From positions 186,001 through 250,000 of the forward strand of contig CAVXTB010000007.1 of the NCBI GenBank assembly GCA_963764585.1: DNA of 64,000 bases, written 5' to 3'. The position numbers and the translations under genes are program-made. Source of the stretch: JAOPZW01 sp963764585 (lineage in GTDB: Bacteria; Actinomycetota; Thermoleophilia; Solirubrobacterales; Solirubrobacteraceae). Below the pieces are notes generated by a model. That model was not told the DNA's origin. It saw only the letters and a program-made list of their open reading frames with translations, and searched no databases. Of the stretch, positions 8,254-17,827 are shown piece after piece; the stretch's first letter is position 1, and the number at the start of each line of letters is the position of its first letter.

Positions 8254-10825
8254 GCTTCCGGCGCTCCCGCTGGGAGCGCCGGTTGTCGGGCGGCGCGTCA
8301 CCCGCGCGTCCCCGCGCCCGCGGCTGGAAGGCCCGGGTGCCCCAACGCAGGAGGCGCGCCTCGCCCCCCGGTTACAGCGCCTCACCGACGCCTTCCTTCA
8401 GGGGCGGCTCGCGACGCCCGCCGATCCAGCGGCGCTGCCACCCGAGCAGGTCATCGTGCTCGAGATCGCCGGCGAGTTAGGGGACTTTGCAAAGGCGGTC
8501 CGTCGTATCCCCGGCCTGGAATTTCTGGCGGAAGAGGCCGAGGAGAAGCTCGACCCGGATGCGGACTTCGCTGCGGTGGGCCGCGATGGCAGGCGCCACG
8601 CGTACACCCGCCAGCTCTTTCTCGTCGCCAGCGACGCGGTCGCCTGGCAGCAGCTGCTTGAGCTTTGGGAGCGCTTCAAGCGCGGCGACCCGTTCCCGCA
8701 TGGGCTCACGCCGTTCCGAGACCTCTTCGCCCGCCTGCGCGACGTCCGCAGATGGGACGACCGGGACCGGCTCGAGCGCACGGGGGCGCTCGCCGCCTGG
8801 AGCGCGGACCTGGCTGGCCTGGATGCCGAGCTGGTCGAGTTCGAAGCAGAGCTCTGGTTGCGCGGGGAACAGGCGCGGCGCGGGACCGCGATCACCGCCC
8901 TGAGGGAAGATCTCGCGCCGGTCGGGGGCAACATCATCGACCAGCAGGTCATCGAGGAGATCGACTACCACGGCGTGCTGGCCCGCGTCCCTGCCCGCCA
9001 CCTGCTCGACGCGGTCGCCCGGCATGAGGTCCGCTGGCTCCGAACGGACAATGTCCGGTTCTTCCATGCGGTCGGGCAGATAGTCGCGCCCCCGCCCGGC
9101 GAGGAACAGCAGCCGTCGGACGAACGGAGCCTGCCCGATGCGCCGACCCCCACCGGCGCACCGAGGATCGCCCTGCTCGACGGCCTGCCCTTCACCGGTC
9201 ATGCCGCCCTTGCCGGCCGCCTCGTCGTTGATGACCCCGACGGCTGGGACGCGACCATTCCAGTTGCACAGCGCCGCCACGGGACGGGTATGGCGTCGGT
9301 GGTCCTGCACGGCGACCTCAACGACCCGGCGACTCCGGCATCGCGGCCGCTCTACGTGCGGCCGATCTTGGCGCCAGGCCCGACCTGGGTGCACGACGTT
9401 CCCGAGGAGTTGCCGCGGGATCGCCTCCCCGTCGACGTCATCAACGGCGCGGTCGAAAGGTTGTTCGGCGGAGAGCGACCGGTCGCCCCCGACGTCAAGG
9501 TCATCGTGTTGGCCGTCGGCGACAAGGTGGAGCAATTCGACCGGTTCATCAGCCCGCTCGCGCGGTTACTGGATTGGCTCGCCTTCAAGCATCGAGCGCT
9601 CTTCATCGTCTCCGCCGGCAACCATCTCACCGTGTTCGAGATCCCTGGTGACCTCGACCTCGACGACCCGCAGGAGTTTCAGCACGAGGTCCTGTGCGAG
9701 ATGCAGCGGGCCACGGGCCTGCGCCGCATCCTCTCGCCAGGCGAATCCGTAAACGCCGTCACGGTTGGAGCCGCGCATACCGACGCCTCGCCCGCCCACA
9801 CGGACGACCGCCTCGAGCCGATGGTGACGGGCGATCTGCCCAACGTTGTCACTGCCAACGGCGCCGGCGTGCGGCGCAGCATCAAGCCGGACATCCTGCT
9901 GCCCGGCGGGCGCCAGCTCGTCCGCCTCGAGCCAGCGGATGGCGACGGGCGACGGGCCCTGTCGGTGCCGATCGTTCGGCGTGGGCCGGGCGTCCGCATG
10001 GCCTCGCCACCGATCCAGGGCGGCCAGACCGACGCCACCGTGCACGCGACCGGCACGAGCGTCGCCACCGCGTTTGGAGGCCGGCACGCCGGCCAACTCC
10101 TCGACGCCCTCGACGACCTGCGTGCACGACACGGCGATCAGGTTGCCGACGGCTTCGACGCCGTGCTGGTGAAGGCGGCGCTCGCACACGCGGCCCGCTG
10201 GGCGACCGCGGTGCCTTTCATCGACGAGGCGTCTGACGAGGTCCTCGGGCGCCGAACGCGCGATGCGGTGGCCCGTCTGATCGGCTACGGCCTGGCCCAT
10301 CCCTCGGACGCGCTTCGCTGCGACGACCACCGCGTCACAGCGCTCGCCGCTGGCACGATCGCCACCGATCAGTCCCACACTTTCCGATTCCCGCTGCCGC
10401 CGAGCCTCGCGGCGCAGGCCGTGCGTCGCCGCCTGACGCTCACGCTGGCGTGGCTCACGCCCGTCAATCCGCAACACCGCGCGTACCGTCGTGCGGCGCT
10501 AGCGGTGTTGCCCACCGGCGTCGAACTCACCAACCAGCGTCTGGACGTCGACCTCAACGGCACGCGGCGCGGCACCCTGCAGCACAACGTGCTCGAAGGC
10601 GCACGCGCGGTGCCCTATGCCCGCGGTGCGACCATCGAGCTGGCGGTGTCGTGCCGCGCAGACGCCGGTGCCCTCGACGAGCCCGTGCCTTACGCGCTGA
10701 TCGCCACGCTTGAGGTCCCCGCGGCGGTCGGCCTGCCGATCTACGAGGAGGTCCGCCAGGCTCTTCAGGTGCCCGTACAGACGCCGGTCCCGATCGCCGT
10801 CCGGACCATACCGACCGCTTCCTGA
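8246..10825 (+). CDS. ietS: subtilisin-like serine protease (S8), IetS-like
   Basis: An 859-residue protein whose S8 triad is complete: Asp312 (IALLDGLPF), His345 (RRHGTGMAS) and Ser605 (ATGTSVATA). The oxyanion Asn is in VSAGNH (about 459). About 300 residues precede the catalytic core and about 240 follow, much longer than a plain subtilase and typical of IetS-type proteases. There is no signal peptide, which fits cytoplasmic action. The start overlaps the ATPase gene, so the two are translationally coupled. Inferred role: the ATPase controls a protease that acts on phage infection or plasmid conflict. The position between tRNA remnants and a relaxase supports horizontal transfer. Confidence 0.8.
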   Translation: MPELPALPLGAPVVGRRVTRASPRPRLEGPGAPTQEARLAPRLQRLTDAFLQGRLATPADPAALPPEQVIVLEIAGELGDFAKAVRRIPGLEFLAEEAEEKLDPDADFAAVGRDGRRHAYTRQLFLVASDAVAWQQLLELWERFKRGDPFPHGLTPFRDLFARLRDVRRWDDRDRLERTGALAAWSADLAGLDAELVEFEAELWLRGEQARRGTAITALREDLAPVGGNIIDQQVIEEIDYHGVLARVPARHLLDAVARHEVRWLRTDNVRFFHAVGQIVAPPPGEEQQPSDERSLPDAPTPTGAPRIALLDGLPFTGHAALAGRLVVDDPDGWDATIPVAQRRHGTGMASVVLHGDLNDPATPASRPLYVRPILAPGPTWVHDVPEELPRDRLPVDVINGAVERLFGGERPVAPDVKVIVLAVGDKVEQFDRFISPLARLLDWLAFKHRALFIVSAGNHLTVFEIPGDLDLDDPQEFQHEVLCEMQRATGLRRILSPGESVNAVTVGAAHTDASPAHTDDRLEPMVTGDLPNVVTANGAGVRRSIKPDILLPGGRQLVRLEPADGDGRRALSVPIVRRGPGVRMASPPIQGGQTDATVHATGTSVATAFGGRHAGQLLDALDDLRARHGDQVADGFDAVLVKAALAHAARWATAVPFIDEASDEVLGRRTRDAVARLIGYGLAHPSDALRCDDHRVTALAAGTIATDQSHTFRFPLPPSLAAQAVRRRLTLTLAWLTPVNPQHRAYRRAALAVLPTGVELTNQRLDVDLNGTRRGTLQHNVLEGARAVPYARGATIELAVSCRADAGALDEPVPYALIATLEVPAAVGLPIYEEVRQALQVPVQTPVPIAVRTIPTAS

Positions 10826-11162
10826 AGTCGCGGCGGCGCGACACGCGCCAACCGGATAGCGGTGCTCGAGTCGTTCTGAGCACTCGCTCTAGTTCCAGCC
10901 TGAAGACCCCCGTTAGGGCACCCGACCGCCCTCCCCGAGTGCAAGTTGCTCCCCGATCCCGGCACGCCACATGGTCAGTCTCCAGTCCTTGCCGCAACCC
11001 GCGACGCCTGCGCGTTCAGAAGCGTCAAAAGGCGCCCCACACATTTGCACCAACGGATGCGTTAGCGGTAGTTTGTAGGCGTATGAGGCTGTTAAGGCCC
11101 TCCAGCGACGCCGAGGTGCCCGCGGTATGTCGGGGCGGCGGACCCTAGGAAGGCGCGCGGCG
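10826..11162. other. relaxase upstream region, possible oriT
   Basis: This gap between the subtilase gene and the relaxase gene has no convincing ORF. It contains the inverted repeat AGGGC-8 nt-GCCCT near 10915-10932 and a more AT-rich stretch (GTTAGCGGTAGTTTGTAGGC) near 11062-11081. MobF relaxase genes often lie close to their oriT, so this is the first place to look for a nic site. No oriT family could be recognised by eye. Confidence 0.3.
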
Positions 11163-14100
11163 GTGTTGTCGATCGGCAAGTTGACGGTCGAGCAGTCGCG
11201 TTACTACGAGCGCCAGGTCGCGCAGGGCCGCGATGACTACTACTCCGGCCGTGGTGAGTCGCCGGGCCGGTGGACCGGGGCCGGAGCGGAGACCCTCCGG
11301 CTCGGCGGCCGCGTGGATGACGACGGGTTCTTGGCGCTGATGGAGGGTCGTGACCCGGGCACCGGTGAGCGCCTGAAGCGCGTGGGCGGTCGTTCGAAGG
11401 TGGCGGCCTTTGACCTGACGTTCTCGGCGCCGAAGTCGGTGAGCGTGCTGTTCGCGGTCGGCGAGCCGGCGCTGGCGCGGGCGCTGGTCGACGCGCACGA
11501 ATCAGCGGTCGACGCGGGGCTGGGCTATCTAGAGCGTGAGGCGTGTCGGGTACGTCGCGGCCGCGGCGGCGTGCACCGCGAGGCCGGGGTGGGATTCGTG
11601 ACGGCCGCCTATCGCCACCGGATGAGCCGCGCGGAGGATCCCCAGCTGCACACGCATGTGGTGGCGGCGAACATGGCCTGCGGCGCAGATGGACGTTGGA
11701 CGGCGCTTGATGCCACCCAGATCTATCAGCACGCCAAGGCGGCCGGCTTCCTCTACCAGGCCCACCTGCGGGCCGCCGTCCGTGAACGGCTCCCGTGGGT
11801 GCGGTGGGGCCCGGTGCGCAACGGGATGGCCGAGATCGAGCAGCTATCGCCGGCGGTGCTACGCGAGTTCTCTACGCGCCGGCGCCAGATCGAGGAGCGC
11901 GAGCGCGAGCTAGTGGCAGCAGGCGTCGAGGTAGGGGATGGTGGGCGTGAGGCGATCGCTCACGCTACGCGTGGTCGCAAGCGCTACGGGGTCGATACCG
12001 CGCCGTGGCGTGACGTGGTGCGCGCGCGGGCGGCCGAGCATGGCCTCGGTGCCCGTGAGCTCGACGCCTTGGCGCGTGGGCCGGCCAGGGCACCTGAGGT
12101 TCCCGATCCGCGGCGGGTGAGCGGGGAGCTGGCTGGAGCGGGTGGGCTGACCGAGCGCCAGAACACGTTCGCGAAACGTGAGGCGGTGATGGCGTGGGCG
12201 GCCGCGCACAGGCAGGGGGCCTCGGCGGAGGCGGTCGAGGGCGCTGCGGCGGAGTTCCTCTCTCGCAACGACGTGCATCGTGCCGCCGACCCTGCTGAGC
12301 GTCGGTTCACGACGAGCGACCTGCTCGCCCACGAGCAAGCGATCGTGGTCGGCGCGCGGGCACGTCGCGGCGAAGGCGCGGGAAGACTCGACTCGGCGCT
12401 GGTCGATGGGGTGCTGGCCAGCGCGGCGCACGCTCCGACAGCCGAGCAGGCTCGGGTGATCCGTGGCCTGACTTCGAGCGGTTACGGCGTGGAGACGGTC
12501 GAGGCGCTGGCGGGGACCGGCAAGACGTTCACCGCCGGCCTGCTCGCCCGGGCCTACACGGCCGGCGGCTTTCGCGTCCTCGGGGCGGCGCCGACCGGGC
12601 GAGCCGTGCGGGAGCTCACCGAACAGGCCGGCATTGGCCAGGCGTGGACGCTGACGCGTCTGGCGTTCGACCTCGACGCCGACCACCGCGGTTTCGGGTC
12701 GGATCGGGCGGTGCTGATCATCGACGAGGCTGGGATGGCGAGCACCCGCGAGACCGCCCGCGTCATGACGCACGCCCATGCCGCCAACGTGAAGGTCATC
12801 GCGATCGGCGACTCCGGGCAGCTCTCGAGCGTCCAGGCGGGCGGCTGGCTGGGATCGCTGACCCGGCGGCTGGGATCGCACGAGCTGCGCGAGGTGATGC
12901 GCCAGCGCGATCCGCGCGAGCGCCAGCTGTTGGCCCAGGTGCGCCGCGGCGACCCGACCGACTACATCACCGAGAAGAAGAGGTGCGGGCAGCTACAGGT
13001 CATCGAACGCGACGTCCAGAACGCACGCGCGGGCGAACGCGCTGCGATCGCGGCGTGGAGTTCGCGACAAGCCGAATCTCCGTGGGGGCAGGCCATCCTG
13101 GTCGTCCGTGACAACCAGCGCCGCGAGCGCCTCAACGCGCTCATCCGCGCCGAACTGAAGCACGGCGGTCGGCTTGGCGAGAGCGTCCATATCGGTGGAG
13201 ACGAGTTCGCCGTCGGTGACCGCGTCGTTGCGCGTCGCAACGATCGGGAGCGGGATGTTGATAACGGTATGCGTGGCACGGTGATCGCGGTCGACCCAAT
13301 CGCGAAGGACCTCGTCGTGCGCACCGACGGCGGCGCCCAACGCCACCTCGATGCCTCCTACGTGGCCGAGCATCTGCAGCACGCCTACGCGCTCACCGCG
13401 CACACCATCCAGGGAGGAACCGTGGAGTGGGCAGGCGTCGTCGGGCGCCCCGAGGACTTCACTCGCAACTGGTCCTACAGCGCCCTCTCGCGCGCGCGAG
13501 AACCAACCGAGCTGTTCATCACCGACACCGAGACAGAGCGCGAGCTCGACCGCGTCGAGATCGCCCCCGGCCACGCTCGCGGCCCGGGCGACGAGCGAAC
13601 GCCACTCGAGCGCCTCGCGGCGGCCATGCGTCAACGGGACGACGAGGACCTCGCGCTGGAGCGCGTCGACGCCGAGCGCGCCCACGCCCGGCCGCCCGCC
13701 GTCACACGCCCGTCCGTGGCTGAGCTACAGGCCGAACTCGCCGACGTTCGCGAGCGCATCGGCCGCTACCCCGACCACCTCGCCGACCAGCTGTACGCCG
13801 CCCGCAGCGCCCGGGCCGAGGCACAGCGCGTCGCTGACGAAGCGCACGCACACATCACTGAGCTGGAGCAACCCGCGCGGGGTGTGCTGCGCCGGCGCGC
13901 CGCGGACTCCGCCGAACGCTCGCTGGAGCGCCAACGCCTCAAGCTCGCCGAGGAGGAGATCGCGGCGGCCGTCGAGCGTGAGCGCAACCTTGCAAGCAGC
14001 GTTCCCGACCGCGCGGCATGGGAGACCGAACGCCGCGTGCTCCGCGAGCGCGCCGCCGAGCTCAACGCCCAGCTATCGAGCCGCCGCCGCGAGGACCTCC

Positions 14101-14372
14101 GCGTCGCGCTCGAGCGACCAGCGCCCTACCTCACGGAAACGCTGGGCGCTCTCCCCAACCAGCCGCGCGCCCGCCGCACCTGGCAGCAAGCCGCCACACG
14201 CATCGAGGCGTACCGCTTTGACCACGCCATCACGGACACCCACCACGCACTCGGGTCAGCGCCGAGCGACCAGCGCGAGCGCGCGCACTGGCAACGCGCC
14301 CACCACGACCTGCAACGCGCTCAACGAGACCTCGGCTACCGCAACGCGCGCAAGCATGCCCACGAGATCTAG
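11163..14372 (+). CDS. MobF-family conjugative relaxase-helicase (TrwC/TraI-like)
   Basis: I prefer the GTG at 11163 (AGGAAGG 9 nt upstream; product VLSIGKLTVEQSRYY, like TraI/TrwC starts) over the ATG at 11127. The product is 1069 residues. The relaxase domain has the N-terminal tyrosines (SRYY), FDLTFSAPKSVS, and the metal-binding histidines H152, H163 and H165 (PQLHTHV). A RecD/TraI-type helicase follows with Walker A ALAGTGKT (448-455), Walker B VLIIDEAGM, and late motifs YALTAHTIQGGT and WSYSALSRAR. The C-terminus (about 880-1060) is a charged coiled coil. It would nick at oriT and unwind DNA for conjugation. No T4SS or coupling protein is in the window, so the element looks mobilisable or eroded. 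Confidence 0.85.
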   Translation: MLSIGKLTVEQSRYYERQVAQGRDDYYSGRGESPGRWTGAGAETLRLGGRVDDDGFLALMEGRDPGTGERLKRVGGRSKVAAFDLTFSAPKSVSVLFAVGEPALARALVDAHESAVDAGLGYLEREACRVRRGRGGVHREAGVGFVTAAYRHRMSRAEDPQLHTHVVAANMACGADGRWTALDATQIYQHAKAAGFLYQAHLRAAVRERLPWVRWGPVRNGMAEIEQLSPAVLREFSTRRRQIEERERELVAAGVEVGDGGREAIAHATRGRKRYGVDTAPWRDVVRARAAEHGLGARELDALARGPARAPEVPDPRRVSGELAGAGGLTERQNTFAKREAVMAWAAAHRQGASAEAVEGAAAEFLSRNDVHRAADPAERRFTTSDLLAHEQAIVVGARARRGEGAGRLDSALVDGVLASAAHAPTAEQARVIRGLTSSGYGVETVEALAGTGKTFTAGLLARAYTAGGFRVLGAAPTGRAVRELTEQAGIGQAWTLTRLAFDLDADHRGFGSDRAVLIIDEAGMASTRETARVMTHAHAANVKVIAIGDSGQLSSVQAGGWLGSLTRRLGSHELREVMRQRDPRERQLLAQVRRGDPTDYITEKKRCGQLQVIERDVQNARAGERAAIAAWSSRQAESPWGQAILVVRDNQRRERLNALIRAELKHGGRLGESVHIGGDEFAVGDRVVARRNDRERDVDNGMRGTVIAVDPIAKDLVVRTDGGAQRHLDASYVAEHLQHAYALTAHTIQGGTVEWAGVVGRPEDFTRNWSYSALSRAREPTELFITDTETERELDRVEIAPGHARGPGDERTPLERLAAAMRQRDDEDLALERVDAERAHARPPAVTRPSVAELQAELADVRERIGRYPDHLADQLYAARSARAEAQRVADEAHAHITELEQPARGVLRRRAADSAERSLERQRLKLAEEEIAAAVERERNLASSVPDRAAWETERRVLRERAAELNAQLSSRRREDLRVALERPAPYLTETLGALPNQPRARRTWQQAATRIEAYRFDHAITDTHHALGSAPSDQRERAHWQRAHHDLQRAQRDLGYRNARKHAHEI

Positions 14373-14430
14373 AGCGCATCCAGCGGCGGTCCGGTCGCTG
14401 CTCGGTTTCGTCGAAAGTGCCTGAACCGAG

Positions 14431-14490
14431 CGCTACCCGTCTGCTTGCATGCAGAAGGTCGAGGTTCGAGTCGCTTCAGCCGCTTCGAAG
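14431..14490 (+). repeat. degenerate tRNA 3'-end-like sequence
   Basis: CTGC-TTGCAT-GCAG resembles an anticodon hairpin. It is followed by AAGGTC (variable region), GGTTCGAGT (T loop) and CAGCCGC (acceptor-like). The T stem does not pair properly and no 5' half exists. It lies just after the relaxase gene and could be the other border of the relaxase island. Weak evidence. Confidence 0.25.
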
Positions 14491-14598
14491 AACGTGCACC
14501 AGCTAGGGCTTCCCTGCCTTCCAGCTCACTCCGCGTCGGGCTGGGAGTGCATCGGGGTAACTTGTGAAACGCAAACGGCGCGCGCGTATCGTCGGGAC

Positions 14599-14945
14599 GT
14601 GGCTCATGTTGGCGAAGTAGGAACCGAGATCGCTCCAGCGATCTCGGACGAGCCGGCGCTTGCGAGCCGCATCGACGATCTCCTTCATCGCACGTGCCAC
14701 CTCGCACGCGGCGCTCACCGGTGCCGAGCAGGCGGCACTGAAGGTGGATCTCGACGGTGACGGCGAGGCCGTGCGCAAGTTCTTCAACTTGTCCGAAGGC
14801 TTATGAGCGCTGGCGCGACTACCGCGTCGATCCCCGCGGGTTCGGCTTGCACGGCGTGGCGCTGGCGCCCGGCGAAGTCGTGCGGCTGACTCAGGACGAG
14901 GTCGAGGCTCATCCGGCGTGGCGAGCCTTTCGGGACCCAGGCTGA
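14599..14945 (+). pseudogene. degraded small coding region
   Basis: Three plus-strand frames in succession give protein-like text: VAHVGEVGTEIAPAISDEPA from a GTG near 14599, then ALTGAEQAALKVDLDGDGEA, then YERWRDYRVDPRGFG to a stop at 14945. They would join through two frame changes into a protein of about 110 residues. Family not recognised. The order of the pieces suggests one gene with two indels. Confidence 0.3.
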
Positions 14946-14958
14946 CAAACACCCGCCG

Positions 14959-15156
14959 TTGAGCGGCTGGCTTGCCACCCCGGTGTGCTCGGCGGACGCG
15001 CGGTCGTACGGTCTGCTTCAACTCTCCGACAAGGCCGGCGGCGCGGACTCCACCGAGGAGGATGCCAACAACATCCGCGAACTGGCCGCGTTCGCCGGGG
15101 CGACGCTCGACGCGCTTCGAGCCGCATGCGGGCGCTCTCCCGGTCCGGCCGGATAG
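14959..15156 (+). pseudogene. GAF-domain C-terminal remnant
   Basis: A 65-codon frame reading GWLATPVCSADARSYGLLQL, then SDKAGGADSTEEDANNIREL. This is the usual end of a GAF sensor domain (GWLAAPL...G.LQLSDK...EEDE..L..LA). No upstream part of such a protein is present, so this is a fragment of a former GAF-containing kinase, cyclase or regulator. Confidence 0.5.
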
Positions 15157-15240
15157 GCCCCAGACGTCCCTGCCCAGAGCTGTCACGCCCTGGTCGGTGG
15201 CGCTGCTGACTCCGACCAGTGCTCTTGACGTCGTCGGCGG

Positions 15241-15477
15241 TCAGTACGCCGCCAGCTGTCGCGTCGCCTCGGCGAGGCCGAGCGCGAGGCTTGTCGTATC
15301 GACCAGCCACGGCGAGCCGTCGGCGCGCGGCTCGATGCTCAACTGAAGCTGCCCCTCGTTGAGGACCGTCACCGCCATCAGCTCGTTGCCGCACCAGAAC
15401 TCGGCGTTGCCGTTGTAGGCCTCTTCGGGGCTGACGACGCTCACGTGGACCTGGGCCGTCGCGTTGCTGTCGGTCAT
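15241..15477 (-). CDS. conserved small protein, paired with NmrA-like gene (copy 1)
   Basis: A 78-residue protein with VVSPEEAYNGNAEFWCGNEL and ...ELMAVTVLNEGQLQLSIEPR, ending LAEATRQLAAY. A paralogue at 62092-62310 shares the whole core (GPEEAYDNEAEFWC, ELMAITVLHEGRLHLRIDPR). Both are immediately downstream of an NmrA-like oxidoreductase gene, so the two products probably work together. Strand and turn pattern suggest a small beta-sheet domain. Function unknown. Confidence 0.7.
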   Translation of the reverse strand: MTDSNATAQVHVSVVSPEEAYNGNAEFWCGNELMAVTVLNEGQLQLSIEPRADGSPWLVDTTSLALGLAEATRQLAAY

Positions 15478-15484
15478 GACGCGT

Positions 15485-16237
15485 CTAGGCGGGGGTGGGC
15501 TGGCTCAGCCAGTCCTCGTAGCGGGTCTCGGCAATGTGCGCATCGCCGCCGGGGAGGAGGGTCCGCTCGCCGGGCGTGATCCCGAAGTAGGCCGCGTTCG
15601 GATCGGCGATGACCTCGCGGGGATCCCCGATTGCGCTGAGGCGTCCGCGAATGAGCTCGTCGAGGCGGAACTGGTCGGGTCCCGCGATCTCGACGATGCC
15701 GTTCACCGGCGAGCCGACGGTGATCCGGCCGAGCGCACTGGCGACGTCGTCGGCCGCCATGGGCTGGATGAGCGCGGGCGGCAGCCGGGCCGCGTTGCCG
15801 TCGGTGGCGTCCGCGGCGATGCGGTCCAGGAACTCGAAGAACTGCGTCGCGTGGACAATCGAGTACGGGAGCGCGGAGTCCTCGATCAGCTTCTCCTGCG
15901 CGAGCTTCGCGCGGAAGTAGCCGCTCTGGGTCAGGCGCTCGGTTCCCACCACCGACAGCGCAACGTGATGCCCCACACCGGCGGCCGCTTCCGCCGCCAG
16001 CAGGTTGCGGGTCGACGTGTCGAAGAACTCGAGCACCGCGGCGTCCTCGAACGAGGGAGAGTTCGACACGTCGACGACTACCGACGCGCCCGCCACGGCC
16101 TCGGCCAGTCCCTCGCCGGTGAGCGTGTCGACGCCCGTGTTGGGCGACGCCGCGACCGCCTCGTGGCCGTGCTCGTCGAGCTTGGCTACGAGCTTCGATC
16201 CGATGAGGCCGGTGCCGCCGATGACGACGATCTTCAT
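15485..16237 (-). CDS. NmrA-like NAD(P)-binding oxidoreductase/epimerase (SDR atypical)
   Basis: A 250-residue Rossmann protein with MKIVVIGGTGLIGSKLV at the start (GGTGxxG dinucleotide site), VVVDVSNSP and HHVALSVVG. It lacks the YxxxK pair of classical SDRs, as NmrA-like members do. The ATG at 16237 has GAAAGG upstream; longer in-frame extensions are not supported. Its promoter at 16303-16329 matches the ECF41 consensus. ECF41 sigma factors typically control carboxymuconolactone decarboxylase, oxidoreductase or epimerase genes. A paralogue is at 62307-63068. Confidence 0.85.
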   Translation of the reverse strand: MKIVVIGGTGLIGSKLVAKLDEHGHEAVAASPNTGVDTLTGEGLAEAVAGASVVVDVSNSPSFEDAAVLEFFDTSTRNLLAAEAAAGVGHHVALSVVGTERLTQSGYFRAKLAQEKLIEDSALPYSIVHATQFFEFLDRIAADATDGNAARLPPALIQPMAADDVASALGRITVGSPVNGIVEIAGPDQFRLDELIRGRLSAIGDPREVIADPNAAYFGITPGERTLLPGGDAHIAETRYEDWLSQPTPA

Positions 16238-16302
16238 GTCGTGCCTTTCGCTTGTGTGATCCGGGTCGCGCCGTGTGGCGTGATCGGTGCTGCACCAGCG
16301 AG

Positions 16303-16329
16303 GACCGGGCAGAGGCGCCAGTTGTGACA
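16303..16329 (-). promoter_or_regulatory. ECF41-type promoter for NmrA-like gene
   Basis: On the minus strand: TGTCACA, 16 nt, GGTC. Published ECF41 promoters are TGTCACA-N16-CGTC. The element ends 66 nt upstream of the ATG at 16237 and is shared, with adjoining sequence, with the hydrolase genes starting at 18648 and 21416. Confidence 0.6.
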
Positions 16330-16606
16330 CACCGGTCGCCCTGCGACGGCTGGACGGGGTCCTGTCACGACGCGCGCCGCTGTCCGGTCTCTGGCTACTA
16401 GACATGGACACCATCGAAACCATCAGCAGCGAACACGTCATCGCGAGGCCGTTGCCCCACGCCGCGTTGTGGGCGCCGACGTCGCCGCTGGCGCTCGACC
16501 CGCTCAGCCCGATCACTGTGCGGCCGGCCCGGCTCGCGGCCACCCGTGCGCTGGCGCTCGACCCGCTCGGCCCGAGCATTCCCCGGCCCGCGGATCGCTG
16601 ATTGCG

Positions 16607-17827
16607 CTAGGCGGTGCGCGCGGGCGCCATCGCGTGGGGCGCTCGCAGCTCCCACAGCGCGACGGCGGTCAGCAGCGCGGCCACGATCGCGCTGAGCATC
16701 AGCGCACTCACGTGGCCGCCGACCGGCGCCAGCAGCACGAGCACCGCTGCGACAGCGAGTCGCTTGGTGTTCGCGGTCCGGGTCATGCGCCAGCGAAACA
16801 GGCTTTCGCCGAGGAGGTACAACGCGGGACCACCGAGCACCATCGCCAGTCCGACGCCGTGCAGCGGGTGCTGGGGGTCGGCGATCAGCAGGTCGTCGCC
16901 GACGGCCGCGCCGATGATCCCGGCGATGATCGGTAGGTGCAGGTAGGTGTAGGCGTCACGGGCGAGGCGCCCCGGGTCGTCGCACGTGCGCATCACGGCG
17001 CGCGAGTGCTCCGCCGTCACGCCGAAGTACAGCCACCACAAGGCTGCGGTCTCCAGGAAGGCGACGGTGAGGGAGACGACGACGCTGGAGGTCAGCCCGG
17101 CGTCGGCCGCCGTTGCGCCGGTGACGACGATCGACTCGCCCAGGGCGATGATGATGAAGCCCTGGCAGCGCTCGGCGAAGTGGCCTCCCTCGATGTCGTA
17201 GTCCGTGGTCGCCGCGCGGCTGCGACCGGGCAGCCAGTAGCCCGCGACCGGCGCCGCGAGGTCGAACACCACCGCGGGGATCCACAGCAGCAGCCGCGCG
17301 TCGCCATCCAGCGCGGATCCGAGCAACCACAGCGCGCCCGACACGGCGCTCCACCCGACCAGCCGCTCGAAAACGTCGCGCAGTGGATGATCGCGCGCGA
17401 GCAGTGACGCCGCCGCCACGTTGCGCCCGACCTGCAGCGCGACGTAGCTCACCGCGAACAGCACACCGCGGTCGCCGAACGCCTCGGGCAGCGCGGCGGC
17501 CATGAGCAGGCTCGCGAGCATCACCCCGGTGAGCACCGTTTGCACCCCCGGCGAAGTCGGGTCGAACCAGTTGGCCATCCACGTTGTGTAGATCCACGCC
17601 CACCAGACGATGAGCAGCAGGAAGGCCGCTCGCGTCACGCCACCGACGGTGAGGTTGCCGAGGATGAGGTGGGAGAGCTGCGTTACCGCGAAGACGTAGA
17701 CGAGGTCGAAGAACAGCTCGACGGTGGTGATCGGCTGCGTCGCGCCCTCGCCACGCGGGCGCAGATGACGGCTTGCGGGCCGTGGCTGCGCCATCCTGGA
17801 CAGGGACTGGGGGTTCGTCGTCAGCAC
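16607..17827 (-). CDS. ltrA: low temperature requirement protein A (LtrA) family membrane protein
   Basis: A 406-residue, very hydrophobic protein with the LtrA hallmarks: TTVELFFDLVYVFAVTQLSH near the start, WWAWIYTTWMANWFDP, and HFAERCQGFIIIALGESIVV. About ten to twelve transmembrane segments are visible. GTG at 17827 gives the longest form; ATG at 17794 (MAQPRPASRH) is an equally likely start. LtrA proteins are linked to low-temperature growth in Listeria, but their biochemical role is unknown. The gene lies between the two ECF41-type promoters and has none of its own that I can see. Confidence 0.85.
   Translation of the reverse strand: MLTTNPQSLSRMAQPRPASRHLRPRGEGATQPITTVELFFDLVYVFAVTQLSHLILGNLTVGGVTRAAFLLLIVWWAWIYTTWMANWFDPTSPGVQTVLTGVMLASLLMAAALPEAFGDRGVLFAVSYVALQVGRNVAAASLLARDHPLRDVFERLVGWSAVSGALWLLGSALDGDARLLLWIPAVVFDLAAPVAGYWLPGRSRAATTDYDIEGGHFAERCQGFIIIALGESIVVTGATAADAGLTSSVVVSLTVAFLETAALWWLYFGVTAEHSRAVMRTCDDPGRLARDAYTYLHLPIIAGIIGAAVGDDLLIADPQHPLHGVGLAMVLGGPALYLLGESLFRWRMTRTANTKRLAVAAVLVLLAPVGGHVSALMLSAIVAALLTAVALWELRAPHAMAPARTA

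Noticed and set aside
14431..14490. Functional tRNA at the end of the relaxase gene
   Set aside because: The T stem does not pair and the 5' half is missing, so it is listed only as a weak remnant.
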